DNA from: Ailanthus altissimus
Taxonomy: Eukaryota > Streptophyta > Magnoliopsida > Sapindales > Simaroubaceae
DNA length: 64,000 bases
Reading direction: 5' to 3'
Assembly (NCBI GenBank): GCA_946807835.1
Contig: OX327699.1
Coordinates: 20,262,014-20,326,013, forward strand
The notes under the pieces were generated by a model. It did not search any database. It was not told the origin of the DNA and worked only from the letters and a program-made list of their open reading frames with translations. Made by a program: the position numbers and the translations under genes. Positions 10,507 through 21,908 of the stretch are shown here, piece after piece (the first letter of the stretch is position 1; each line of letters opens with the position of its first letter).

Positions 10507-11033
10507 TATTGAAAGGAAGTAATTAAACAAATAAATATTTCTAATAATAAAATATAAAAATAAGTGATTAAAAAATTTAGAAAGAGAAAAGGTAAAAAGA
10601 CAACACATAAAATTTATGTGGTTCGATAATTTGATTACGTTTATTACGGATCCATATCACACTCTATTATCATTGAATCTCAAAGTATGATTTTTACAAG
10701 AAAAATTCATAAAGAACTTACTCTCTCTTGTAAACAAGGAGTTTCTCTCACTAAGAATCACAAAGAACACTTAGATATCACAAAAATGTCACTAAAATTC
10801 ACAAAAATCACAAAGATGTGTTTACAAGCCAATAAAAAGTCTTTATATAGTCTTTAGGACGACCTAGGTTAACTCTAAACTTATGGGAGTCATTTTAGGG
10901 AGATATGGAACAAGTGAAAAACTCAACAATTCAGAAAACTCATTTTACTGCACTGATATATCGTTGCATTGGTAAGCATACATCTAACCTTTTCAAGTAG
11001 GGTTTTATTCATCCTCTCAGTTATGTCATTCTG

Positions 11034-11222
11034 CTATAGTGTTGATCTCACCGTTCTATGCTTTACAATCTTATGTTTAGCACAAAAGCTATCAAACTCT
11101 CTATTGTAAAATTCAAAGTCATTGTCAGTTCTTAACCTCTTCACTCTTTTCCTAGTCTTATTCTTAACAAGAGCTTTCCAAGTCTTGAATATATCAAATA
11201 CTTTATCCTTACTCTTTAACAT
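11034..11222 (-). pseudogene. copia integrase core fragment
   Basis: Reads MLKSKDKVFDIFKTWKALV..., then LRTDND.EFYN and FCAKHKIVKHRTVRSTL. These are the copia integrase core motifs around the second catalytic Asp and the following Glu. The frame ends at the position where family members read TPQQNG. Copy 2 is 30938-31126. Confidence 0.85.
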
Positions 11223-11405
11223 ATAGACTCACAGCTTCCTTGAATAGTCATCAATAAAATTAAAAAAATATCTAGCACCTCTACGAGTAGCTGTCTGAGC
11301 TAATCCTCAAATATCCGAGTGTATGTAATTAATAGTCCCTTTAGTCTTGTGCTCGCCGGTACTAAACCTTACCCTATGTGCTTTCTTAAAAATACCTAGC
11401 ACTTC

Positions 11406-11735
11406 TTAAGAGTCCTGAACTTTGATATTGAGCCATTTTTTCTTTCCATCTCTATGTAAGAGCTTTTCTCTTATAGATAAGCTTTCTACATTACCCTCAA
11501 TCTGCTTTCTCAATAGTTTTAAGTTTAATGATGATTTCACATCGCTCATCATTAAACTTTCTCTATCGTAGAAAAGTGTATCAACAAAGCTCTCATAACT
11601 CTTGAGAAGTGAACTCGGTAAGATAATCGCCCTATCTTCATCTTCTATCTTGATGTTGATAGACTCAATATCAAGAATGATCTTATTGAAGACATTTATA
11701 TGATCTTTCATTGGTGTCTCCTCTGACATGGACAA
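11406..11735 (-). pseudogene. copia gag (UBN2-type) fragment
   Basis: A 109-codon open frame with the UBN2/gag pattern: MKDHINVFNKIILDIESINI, EDEDRAIILPSSLLKSYESF, VDTLFY and a DVKSSLNLKLLRKQ stretch. It lacks the zinc knuckle that should follow. Copy 2 (31290-31640) is also open and slightly longer. Confidence 0.85.
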
Positions 11736-12700
11736 CTAATACAACTTCTTCTTTATATACAATCTGTTGGCCAATAATTTCCGCATATAAAGGGAATCAA
11801 GCTTCTTCTAAAGACCAATCGTCGTCGTTTCCCCTACTACTTCCCTCAGTACTTCATTGTCAATGACAAAACGATTGTACTATGAGCTCTTTCTTGAATA
11901 TCCATTCTTTTTGCTTCAAACTTAGATGACTCTAACATTTTCTCCTCTTCACTAGATGAAGCTGCAGTCTTCTCTAATGCCGAACCTAATCGTTGGCTCA
12001 CCAACAACGCCTTCACTTTCATCTTCTACAGATTGAAGTAATTTATTCTGTTGAATTTCTCTACTTTATACTTGAGTATGGCTATGTCTACTTAAAACAT
12101 TGCTCTGATACCAATTTGTTGAAGCGAAAATAATCAAATAAGCAAATATCCCAACTAATATAATGCAGAAATAATCAATTAAAAAATCTAGAAAGAGAAA
12201 ATATAAAAGAACAACACACAGAATTTATGTGGTTCGACAACTTACCTATGTTCTCGACGGATCCAGATCACGTTATCTTATTATTAAATCTCAAGACACT
12301 TACAAAGTATTCTTTTTACAAGAAAAACTCACAAAGAACTCACTCTCTCTTGTAAATAAGAGGTTTCTCTCACTAAGAATTACAAAGAACACTTAGATCA
12401 CTTAAATATCACAAAAATGTAACTAAGATTCACAAAGATGTGTTTACAAGCCAATAGAGAGCTTTTATATAGGTTTTAGGATGATCTAAGTTAACCCTAA
12501 ATGTGTGGGAATCATTTTAGGAAGACCTGAAACAAGTGAGGAACTCAATAATTCAAGAAACTCTTTTCCCCGCACTGAGCCCCACGACTCCTACTCTTTG
12601 GCGCCGCAACGTTTACAACTTGGCGTCACAATGTCCACACCTGAGCAGCTGCTTTCGAGTTTTTTTAGCCTCATTTCGCATTCATCTTTGATCATTGCAC

Positions 12701-14556
12701 ACCCAACGCGCTTGGTTTGTTCTCTAAACCATATACTGATAATTTTTAATTAACTTTCTCATAATAAAAAAGACTGATTAATAGCCATAAGATTAAAATG
12801 AACCGCCATAAATTTTTTGCATTACTTATATGATTTATTAATTTTGATATTTAATGTATTTCTATTAAATTTTCTTATAAACAAATTGTAAAAACTAAAA
12901 TACTAACAAATTATTAATATAGCAGAAACACAAAGAAATAGAGTAGTAACAAGTTAAAGATTATAATCGATAACTTATCAAGTTTTTCGTATAAATATTT
13001 TGAATTCTTCATTTTATTTTTTTTAATTTTATTTTTGACAGATGAATTCTTCATAATTGAACAACAGTGAAAACTCAAAAATCTTTTTAAGTTCTTTTTT
13101 CTTGCAGTTATTAAAAAAATGTCACAGATAGAGAGTACAACAGAGTAATATATTTCTTTTAATTGGGATGAGGAATGGTCATTAAGAGACGAGGACAAAC
13201 AAGAAACGGAACAGAGAATTTTCGCCCCTTATCATTAAACGACGATAGATGTAAAAAAAAAAAAAAGGATAAAAAATGGCGGCCATGCTTATGGTTATGG
13301 AAGAGAGAAAAAGAAGACGACAAAAGTAAAAAGTTACGATAAGATTGTAAGAGCCTAAATTTAAATTATGATAATTAATTAAGGGCATTATTTTAATTTA
13401 TCAATTCACGAGCTTTTTCTTTATCCGTCAAAAGTGTTATTGTAGTTTCTCAATTCATGGGCTTTCACTCACTATAAAAGGGTTCATTAGAGATAAATTA
13501 AGATATACAAATTATTTTATTAAAAATTATTCTTTCTATAAAAATTTGTTTCTCTCTAATATTTTTAAAAAAAATACCAACTTAAACTTTAAATTTATGA
13601 ATCAATGGAGGTCCATACACAAAATCAATGGAAGTTTTAGAAAATAAAACATATAAATACAGTATACACAGGTTTAAATTGTTTTCAAATTAGACCATTT
13701 TTTATTCTTAATTACCGGACCCTAGATAAGAGACGTGTTGATATATATATATATATATATAATATTATATATAACAATTGATTTTTTTAATCTAAAAATA
13801 TTAAAAAAAATTAAAATTAATTTTTACTTTTCAAGTCCTAATAATTGTATTTTTATAAATTTTAGAAAAACAATCAAAATACTTAAAGTGATAAAAATAA
13901 CACGCATTTATTAAATATTAAAATCAAAATATACTAAAATACCAAAAACTAAAATACATATCTTTTAAAGTATTTTATTGAATTTAAATTTAAAAATATA
14001 AAAAACTAATGTACTCTTAAAAAGTATATTTTCTGTCAAAACAGAGAATGATTGGATAATATGAAAAAATTTGAGGGGTGAATGGTTAATATGAAAAACA
14101 AGTGGATGGAAGTGATGATTTTTCTAATTTTATTCCTACATAGAGTGAAAATGGGATGTGTGAAAACGTAATAATAATAATAATAATAAATACAAGCATA
14201 GTGATATTAAAGAGACAAAGCATTTTACATAGTACGGACAAAAAAAACTAAGTAACATTTTTCTTCAAAAATGAAAAAAAAAAAAAAAGATTTGCAGGGA
14301 ATTTCAAATAATTAATTAAAGGCAAGTAAAGTTGATGGATACGACATGTCAAATCTTCAGTGTATGGAAGGATAATTAATTCGTATGGTATGATGTATAA
14401 TCCATAAGTAATAAAGAGACATCAACAGCGTATAATAGAGCATCATTTATTGGCAAGCACTAATTATGGAGTAAAAAAATTATTATAAATATTAAGTAAC
14501 CAGTTAATTATAAAATAAAAATATTTACTAAATTGTTGTGTTGAAAGAGGTACTTG
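12701..14556. other. AT-rich intergenic, no gene
   Basis: No protein-like frames. Simple repeats include (TA)n at 13741-13761, present only here and part of ~80 bp absent from copy 2 near 33665, and (AAT)n near 14170-14190. Copy 2 has ~45 bp near 33253-33297 that is missing here near 13380. Confidence 0.6.
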
Positions 14557-14599
14557 TGGGCCGAACAGACCCAAAAGAATTATGGGTCTGTTCGGCCCA
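14557..14599. repeat. perfect 17-bp inverted repeat (hairpin)
   Basis: TGGGCCGAACAGACCCA at 14557-14573 and its exact complement at 14583-14599, with a 9-base loop. It is GC-rich in otherwise AT-rich DNA and preserved without change at 34443-34485. Confidence 0.9.
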
Positions 14600-15007
14600 A
14601 AAGAATTTCTGCGCACTACGTGCATGAAAAGAGTACCCGCGAGTTTACGAAAATTACTGGTTATTATCGTTTAATACCTTGAGATAAAATAAAAAAAAGT
14701 TAGTTTCAAAAATATGATAATATCTAATCATTAGGAAATCTTCTGTTGAAATTAATGAAATTATTTTATTTAACATCTAAATTCATTCAATATATGTTAA
14801 ATTAATTAAACACGTAAAATTATAATTATTTACCAAACATTCTTTATTCTTACTCAAAAATCTCTTATCCCATATTTAAAGCATCTTTTATCTTGTATCC
14901 AACCAACCCTTTTAAAAATATTAAAATTTTCTTTCCATATTTCTTTTTAAAAATCTTAAATTTGACCATTCTCCTAAATGAAAACTTAAAGGCAACAAAA
15001 ATCCTGT

Positions 15008-15073
15008 GGTCATTTCTTAGCTACTGTAGCTGCAGTGGCGCTTGGTAGCTACGGCAGTAGCCAAGAAATGGCC
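15008..15073. repeat. GC-rich fold-back, ~66 bp
   Basis: Outer arms (19 bp, two mismatches) at 15008-15026 and 15055-15073 enclose a second short inverted pair around GTAGCT...AGCTAC. Conserved at 34909-34974. It might be the tip of an old MITE or a small stem-loop transcript; no evidence separates these. Confidence 0.7.
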
Positions 15074-15511
15074 GCGGCACAACAACCATGACCATTTTTG
15101 AATTTTTTTCATTTTTTTTTTCTAAAATTTAAAATTTTATTTCCTTTTGTTTTGATGTTAGATTAATTGATAATTGATTATAGATTAATTTTAAAGAGTG
15201 ATTTTATTGTTGATATTGTTGAATAGGTTGATGTTGAAGAGTGATTTTGTTAATATTGTTGAGTGGTTGATTTTGTAATGATATATTATTAAATGTTATT
15301 AATTTAAAAAATAAAAAAATCATATAGAAGGATATATTTGTCAAGTTACTTTTATTATTAGAAATTATTTTCTTTTTATAAATTTTAACATAAAATCTAT
15401 TAATTAAAAAAAAAAATTCTAATGATTATATATTGTTTCTTATTTTTTAACCTCGTCAATATTTTTTTTATATTAACGAGATAATCTAAAAATCATATAC
15501 TTATAGTTATA

Positions 15512-17132
15512 TGTTAGGGATAATGCCCTAAAAATATGTGCTTATATTATTTTTATAAAATAAATAAAGTTATAATTTTATACTTAAAAAGTGTTCATAA
15601 TATTATAATGTATATAATTGTTATATACAAAATGATTAAGGTTATAGATAATAAACAAAAAAAATTTATAATAAATTAATTAAAATTTGAGATATTTAAT
15701 TAAATATTACTATTGTGATCCACAGACATTGAAAGTGTAGTAATTTTATCTAGGCCACTAATGTAGTGACATTCTGGTGGAGGTATTTTATATAATATAA
15801 TATAATTATATAGAATTGGACTAGACGTAGTTTGAATTCTTATGTAAAATGTCGTTGTTAATTAAGAATTTAAATAATATCAACTGATAATCATATGCAA
15901 ATCAACTTCAATCCTGAGTGATTATAAACTATTGTTTGTATCACTATGTTATTTGAAATACTCGTTACGATTTGTTTGAAAAATATGCTAAAAATTTATA
16001 TTTTTGTGGCACAATAAGATATGTGGTTGGGAATGTAATTTATAAATATAGAATCCATTCTTTCCTAACAAAAATTAAAAAGAATGTTCACTTAAGAGTT
16101 AATTCTAAAAATGAACGGGTGCCCCATTTATAACAAGTTTACAAGTTAATGGTTCACTAGTGAATTAAGAGTACTTAAAGATAAATAAGTAATTAGAGAG
16201 GTAAAATAACAATTGATTTAGCTCTAATCATAAATCATCTATAGAAAGTGAAATTGCATGTAGTAATTAAATCAATGAACTGCTATAAGTTTTTTTTTGA
16301 ATAAACTATATATATAGTTTTAAGAGTGTAATTTCAAATTTTTAGTAGAATAACACTAAAATTAATAAATTAGATTAATTAATTAATTAATTGTATAAAT
16401 TTATTAGAGTTTAAAATTATAGATCCATAGGTCTCAATACCAATTCTTTAGTTATTACAGTGAACAAATAAAAAAAGATTGTGTTATTACAAAAATTATT
16501 TATGTCTAAAAATTAGTTTTTAAAATACGTATATTTTATATTTGAATAAAATTAATTAACTTTAGAGATAATTCTTATTCAAAAATAAATTAAATATTTT
16601 ATATAAGAAACAAAATAGATAAAATCTTAAGCACAAAACATTTTATTTTATTTTTAATATTTTATTTTTATTAAAATATTATTATTCTATTTATTTTGAA
16701 AGTCTTGTAATATTTAATTGCGGGGTATTATACGTTAATTGTAAAGAGTTGATTATATGTGATTCACGTGCATTAGGTATATTTTTAAAGAGATAATTAT
16801 TTAATTAATTAATTAATTAATTTTATTATTTTAAAGACATTATAAAAAGAGAATATAAAATTGAGAATAAATGACATATAACATATACATAAAAATATAT
16901 TTTCAGAATATGTATTTTTTTTTAAAAGAAAAATTAGAAGCTCACTCTTCTCTTATTGTAATATAAGAGACTTTGTTTAGAATTTTTGTGAAAGAAAACT
17001 AAATGTGGATTTAATTTATATTTTTAAAATATTAAATCTGTAAATTTATAAGAATAAAAAATAAATAAAAAAATTTATCTCATAAAAATAAATTTTTTAT
17101 TCTATTACCTTGTGAATGTCATAATTCCAACA
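15512..17132 (+). mobile_element. solo-LTR-like sequence, copy 1
   Basis: Begins TGTTAGGGATAATGCCCTA, a start with an internal hairpin that I recall from dicot LTRs, and ends ...AATTCCAACA (TG...CA). A TATA-like ATTATAAAAAGAG lies near 16830, followed by the CTCACTCTTCTCTTATTG region expected around transcript start. No coding is present. The flanking 5-mers do not match, so the boundaries or the event type are uncertain. Copy 2 is at 35404-37092 and contains ~60 extra bases near 35505. Confidence 0.55.
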
Positions 17133-18065
17133 CTAAAAACGTTGTTGTGAAAGTGATATGGTTGGTCGGTCTTTATGCCGAATCCTTTCACTTGCTTTTC
17201 AATCGGTTGAGATAAGAATCAGGCAACAGTGTCGGTCCGGTATTCGCTTTTGATTTTCTTTAAAGAAGAAGCAGTTACATTTTTATTCTTATCTGAGCAT
17301 CTACAGATAAGAAGGATGTCACACCGGTGACATAATCCATTTGTTAAAAGGGTTTTGCAAAATATTCCAGTGACCTTGGACCTACGAATGGCTTCACAGA
17401 AAAAAGGAATATCTACTTTACTTTGCCTCTCTCTTTTAATTAACTCGATCAGTGATTTCGTGTTTATATATGTCTTAAGAACTCAGTAGAAAATATTTCT
17501 TATGCTGAAAGTCATGCACATGCAGAAAAGAAAAGAAAATGGATAGTATATATGAAGGCAAAATCAAAACGAAACAAAGAAAATTGAAGGCAGCCTGACT
17601 TCACTTAATTTTCTCTGTATTTACCTAATACATTTAAGTCCCAAAACTCTTTTAATATTTTTACATTTACCTGTTGCATTAAAAATAAATAAATAAATAA
17701 ATAAACTCCTAAAGAAATTGAAACATGTAATCCAAAATGCACACTTTCACTGTGAGAATCATATGTCAATCGCTAATGAGAAATAATGCAGGTAAATAAA
17801 TACTTAGATATATGTCGAATTATATTTCATTACTATAATAATAATAATTTAAATATAATAAAAGATACAAATAAATATGAATAACTTACGTTGTAGAAAG
17901 TTGTTAGTAGTTATCTCATTGGGTGGTTGTTTGTCCATAGTTCAAATTGTACGTGAAAATAACAAGAGAAAACGAGACGTTTTGGAAAGCTTTTCCTAAT
18001 ATGCAAACCAAGTTAAGAGAAAGGAGATAGTAATTTGAGAAACATGATGAAGCCATGTTGCCTCC
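17133..18065. other. noncoding island identical between duplicates
   Basis: Over 933 bp here and 931 bp at 37094-38024 I find no substitutions and only two 1-bp indels (near 17771 and 17930). The rest of the duplication shows steady divergence. It contains a perfect 10-bp hairpin (TTCTTATCTG at 17286-17295 with CAGATAAGAA at 17304-17313). No convincing open frame is present. It lies between the LTR-like sequence and the EF-hand gene at 18617, so it may be distal control DNA or an unannotated noncoding transcript. Confidence 0.6.
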
Positions 18066-18523
18066 AATTTTACCTAGATTCGTTTCTATTTTACTTTAGT
18101 GGACATTTCACGAGCAAGGCACGCTTGAAAATTCGATAAAAATAATGTGTTAAATAATTATTAGATGGTAAAATAATATAATAAATAATTTTATATTTTA
18201 TATTATTTTATTATTTAATATATTATTTTTTAAAAAATAATTTAAAATGTATAACATTATTTATAAAATAATTTATGAAAATCAAAATTTAAAGTTTTTT
18301 TGAAATCTATTTTAATCTTGGACTCGAGTCTTGAGATGTGACCAAATATGTGGTTTAATTTGCTTGAAATTAGGAAACTTAATAGGTAATACATATAAAA
18401 ACATTGCTTGCAAAATTTAAAATTGAAAAGGCAAATTGAGTTTTTATCTACGTCTTAATCAATAGATACCCAAGTGTAACTTTATTTCATTGAATAAAGA
18501 TTTACAGTGTAACAAAGAAACTC

Positions 18524-18530
18524 TATAAAT
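18524..18530 (+). promoter_or_regulatory. TATA box of EF-hand gene C
   Basis: TATAAAT, 93 bp before the preferred ATG at 18617. That spacing equals the one in gene A and argues against the upstream ATG at 18533, which would lie before the expected transcript start. Confidence 0.6.
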
Positions 18531-18616
18531 TCATGCTTTTGGTACTCTCCTTGTATCAAAGCCAATCCAGCCAACTTAATTCGAGTCTTAACTACTGCCA
18601 TATCCTAACCCTAAAC

Positions 18617-18895
18617 ATGCCTATCCTATCTATTTTTGCGCCCAAGCCTTGCACTATGCTTCTAACTGCAGAGCAGTTGAAGAAATTCTTCCTACAAAAT
18701 GATACTAATGGTGACGGCCGTCTCAACAAAGAAGAACTGAAGAAAGCCTATGAAAAACTCGGTTCACGCAACCCTGAATGGCGAGTTCGCCATTGTCTTA
18801 GCTATGCAGACGCCAACAAAGATGGATGCATCAACTCAAGTGAGATAGATGAGCTTGTGAAATATGCTGTCTCAGTGGGTTATCATATTTCGTAA
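18617..18895 (+). CDS. small two-EF-hand calcium-binding protein (paralogue C)
   Basis: Intronless, 92 residues from the ATG at 18617. The frame is open from 18533, but the TATA position and length match to gene A favour 18617. EF-hand loops are residues 29-40 (DTNGDGRLNKEE) and 65-76 (DANKDGCINSSE). All ligand positions are present, including Glu at position 12 in both. It shares with gene A the pattern LTxEQLxxxF, the second-hand spacing and the C-terminal LVKYAxxxGY, but is otherwise well diverged, so this paralogy is older than the 20-kb duplication. It sits in the spacer between the two large copies and has no counterpart after copy 2. The role is presumably calcium sensing; no targeting signal is evident. 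Confidence 0.85.
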   Translation: MPILSIFAPKPCTMLLTAEQLKKFFLQNDTNGDGRLNKEELKKAYEKLGSRNPEWRVRHCLSYADANKDGCINSSEIDELVKYAVSVGYHIS

Positions 18896-21470
18896 ATGTA
18901 ACTGAGTAGCCTTAAGTACTCTTTAAATCAAAGCCTACAAATAAATTAAGGTTTCTTCTAAGTTTATATTTTGATGAATGAATCTGTTGAAGTGGAAGCA
19001 TACAAATAAATTAAACAATTCACTCAGGTAATATAATAATGTAGAACAAGTTATTAAGAAATAAAAAAGAGAAAGAGATAGAAGAAGAACATGCATCATC
19101 TTCTGTTGTATTTTATGTTCCTTAATTAAATATAAGTAGCTTAATTAAAATTTTCCTCTACTTCATTGTTACCAAAATAATTATATAGTTCTTGTCCAAC
19201 TCCATGTTAACATGGTGACTTACAAAATATATGTTCCCCAACTTTTTTATTTCATATGATATATTAGTGAGTTTTCTATTTATCACAAACACCAAAAAAA
19301 AAAACAAATACGCGGATGATTCTTAAGAAATTTTTTGCAACTGATCATTTAAAGTAGTTGTATTTGGTGACGATACAGAACATTGTGAAAATATTCATGA
19401 AACTGCACTGTGATGATAGAAATTAATTAAAAGGGAAACCATTATTACTCTCCTAAATTTTTTCACAGATATTACTTTCCTCTCGAGTTCTTTTAGATTA
19501 CTTGGAAAGATTTTTAAGGGGTTAATTGGTATTAAAAAAAAAATTAATTATCCCCTAAAAAGGGGGTAATGAATAATTTAAAAAAATATAAGAAGAAAAT
19601 GATAACTTTCCCTAATTAAAACTACACATTTTCTTGTAACAATAGTTTTTGAGTAAAATAAGGTAAATTCTCTGAAATAATGGCAATTACTTCACTACTC
19701 AATCATCTTCACAATTATATTGGAGCATATGTTTGAAGATGTCTCTTTGTCTTTCATTTTCTTAATCTGCCACCTTATTTCATGTGTAAACGTAACATAA
19801 AGAATATAAAGCGACACTATACGTGGATTTTGAAATAGAGTATAAACCCTCCTTTGAAATTAGAAAGACTTTGTACCATGATTATTATTTTTTTTAACTT
19901 TTTGTTTTATTTTCATTGCACAAAATATAAACAAAATCTTAACTAATAATTTTTAGGTATATAAAGTAACTTCTTTGGAATGATGACAATTAATCAGTCA
20001 AGAAACATTTTTAGGTATAAACACACTTTTGTCTATTTTATACTAATTGAATTAAATGGATTTAAACGTCTAATCAATTTGAGTGTTTCCGAAAACGTTT
20101 TCATGTGTTGATCATATGGCTTACAATAACACCAATTAAAAATGAATATTATTGGTGTAGCACGTTGTGTTGCAATCATATTTCTTTTACCAGAATCTCA
20201 ATTATTTTTAAAAAGTCTCGGACTTCATTATCAACTGTGAATTTTTTGCTTCCTTTAGAATTAGAATTGATTAAAAGTGACTGCAATATCCCAAAATATC
20301 TTTGCTCTTTCTTTCTTTCTTTCTTTCTTTCAATGTTTGTATGTCAGTAACGTGCCACGCGAATCGCAGTTTATACACAAAATAGCGTGATAAGAATTTG
20401 CAGAATAAAAGTTCATTTTAAGAAACTGACAGCAGATGCTTGAATGAACTGATTCTGATTGTTTAAACTTTTGAAATTGAGAATTCGTAAGGATTTTTGT
20501 AACGGGTTAGTAAAAAGGAGTGGTGGTTGTTAACGAACCCAGTTCTCTCCACGACCGTGATATTTCAAAGTGGGGTCTTCCTTCTTCTCCATTCCTCAGA
20601 TTCCATTTGTGAAACACGCCATTTTTATTTTATTTTATTTTTTTGATATTAGTGAGATTTCGCTACTTAGTTGACATCAAATCACTCGTTATATAATTTT
20701 AGTATTTAATAGTTATTACATATCATTTTAAATAGAAGATATTATACATCAAAATTAACAAGTATAATATTACTTGATTATTATATATATGAATGTGATA
20801 ATAGATAATAATTAATACTACATTTCTCTAATAATAATAATAATAATAATAATATTTCCACATTCATTGAATTATTAATGTTAAAAATTTGTCATTACAT
20901 CCCTTCATTATTTTACCATTTAATATTTTATCATCAAATGTATCACTCGGCAATAAAGGAGAGAGATAAATTTAGTAACAAATTAGGAAAGTCATCCAAC
21001 TTAGCTTGAAGAACTTGTGAGGAATAATACATGCCCCTGTTTATACTTAATCCAAAATTATAAATTAAACTAATTTTTTTTAAAAAATTCAAAAATTATT
21101 TTTAAAAATAATTGTATAAATTATTAAATATTAATTATATTATAACTAAATCTAATATTATTAAATTATTTTTAAAATATATAAATCATTATGAAGCTCG
21201 TCGAGTTCTTTGGAGCACCCAAGAAAACAAAAAGATGATGATGCTTTTGATTTAATCACTTGTATATTCTATATGCTCCCAATTATCTTGTTATGTCACT
21301 TGAGAAGAATGAAACTATGGGCCTTTGTTCCCTGAACTAAGCATGATGAAGGCTCTTGTTCATGTCTCTATTTCTGTCTGTCTATAATTTAATCACTTTT
21401 ACAATGTCTGTTAGAATGAAGCAACTTTGGATTAAAAGCCAGACACCTCAATCCCAAACATACCCGAGGC
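18896..21470. other. spacer between the duplicated blocks, no further gene
   Basis: 3' flank of EF-hand gene C and then AT-rich DNA. Simple repeats are (CTTT)n near 20308-20330 and (AAT)n at 20829-20854. Short open frames (for example 20105-20350) have no protein-like pattern. This 3-kb sequence is unique in the window. Confidence 0.55.
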
Positions 21471-21908
21471 AAAAGATTTGAAATTTTGAACAACTCTCTA
21501 GTAAGAAAACTCCCCTCATCCTCACTAGATTTTTCTACATTCTCTTTAGAGAAAATAAATCGTAAGGAATGTTCATCACACAACAGCCACTTGACTTAAG
21601 CGTCGAAAAGCTTCACCAGCCACCTCGTCGACGCCAACCACTGACCTTGATTTTCCTATGTTCCCTAGGTCCTCTCAGTTTGCTTAGCCAGCAGCCCAAA
21701 TCAACTAGCTCCCACTTGGCGTACAGTCCACTCTCCACTCAACTCTAGGTTTTGCATCACCAAAACAAAGCTCCGACTTAACCCTTGGCGGTAGAAGGCC
21801 CAATAAACTCAAACTTTCCTAACACTTCCTCCACACCGGTTCAGGTCGAGTCCCTCAGACCGAAAATCAGACCCAAACAAATAATAATAATAATAATAAT
21901 AATAAAAG
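21471..21908 (+). mobile_element. LTR-retrotransposon 5' fragment, copy 2
   Basis: Counterpart of 1392-1850 with a shorter (TAA)n tract (21881-21904). It has a 3-base difference in the possible gag frame near 21850. Confidence 0.4.

Larger units (their letters stand above)
10507..12700 (-). mobile_element. internally deleted Ty1/copia element, minus strand, copy 1
   Basis: LTR-like ends at 10507-10965 and from 12118 to about 12700 share the same order of ACAAAGAACTCACTCTCT-type words. The primer-binding site, read on the minus strand, is TGGTATCAGAGC (12102-12113), directly inside the 12118 LTR. That LTR has a minus-strand TATA box (complement of 12463-12471). Between them are a gag fragment (11406-11735) and an integrase fragment (11034-11222). 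The integrase runs straight into the truncated 3' LTR, so the end of integrase, RT and RNase H are deleted. The outer edge near 12700 is uncertain and no target duplication was found. Copy 2 is at 30411-32620. Confidence 0.8.
1392..18411 (+). repeat. segmental tandem duplication, copy 1 (~17.0 kb)
   Basis: This block recurs in the same order and orientation at 21471-38370. Divergence is a few percent by eye, with scattered small indels. The offset between matching points drifts from 20079 (left edge) through 20059 (tRNA) and 19902 (EF-hand start) to 19959 (right edge), which reflects indels. The left edge lies in an LTR-like fragment. The right edge lies about 110 bp before the TATA box of the EF-hand gene at 18617. 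Sequence outside these edges does not match. Confidence 0.95.

Noticed and set aside
12505..12753. Open frame near the copia LTR (also 32420-32668)
   Set aside because: Lies inside the LTR, on the strand opposite the element's coding; no protein pattern.
18533..18616. 28-residue N-terminal extension of EF-hand gene C
   Set aside because: The ATG at 18533 lies only 3 bp after the TATA box and the paralogues start at the position matching 18617.
20105..20350. 81-codon frame in the spacer
   Set aside because: No motif; ends in a CTTT microsatellite.
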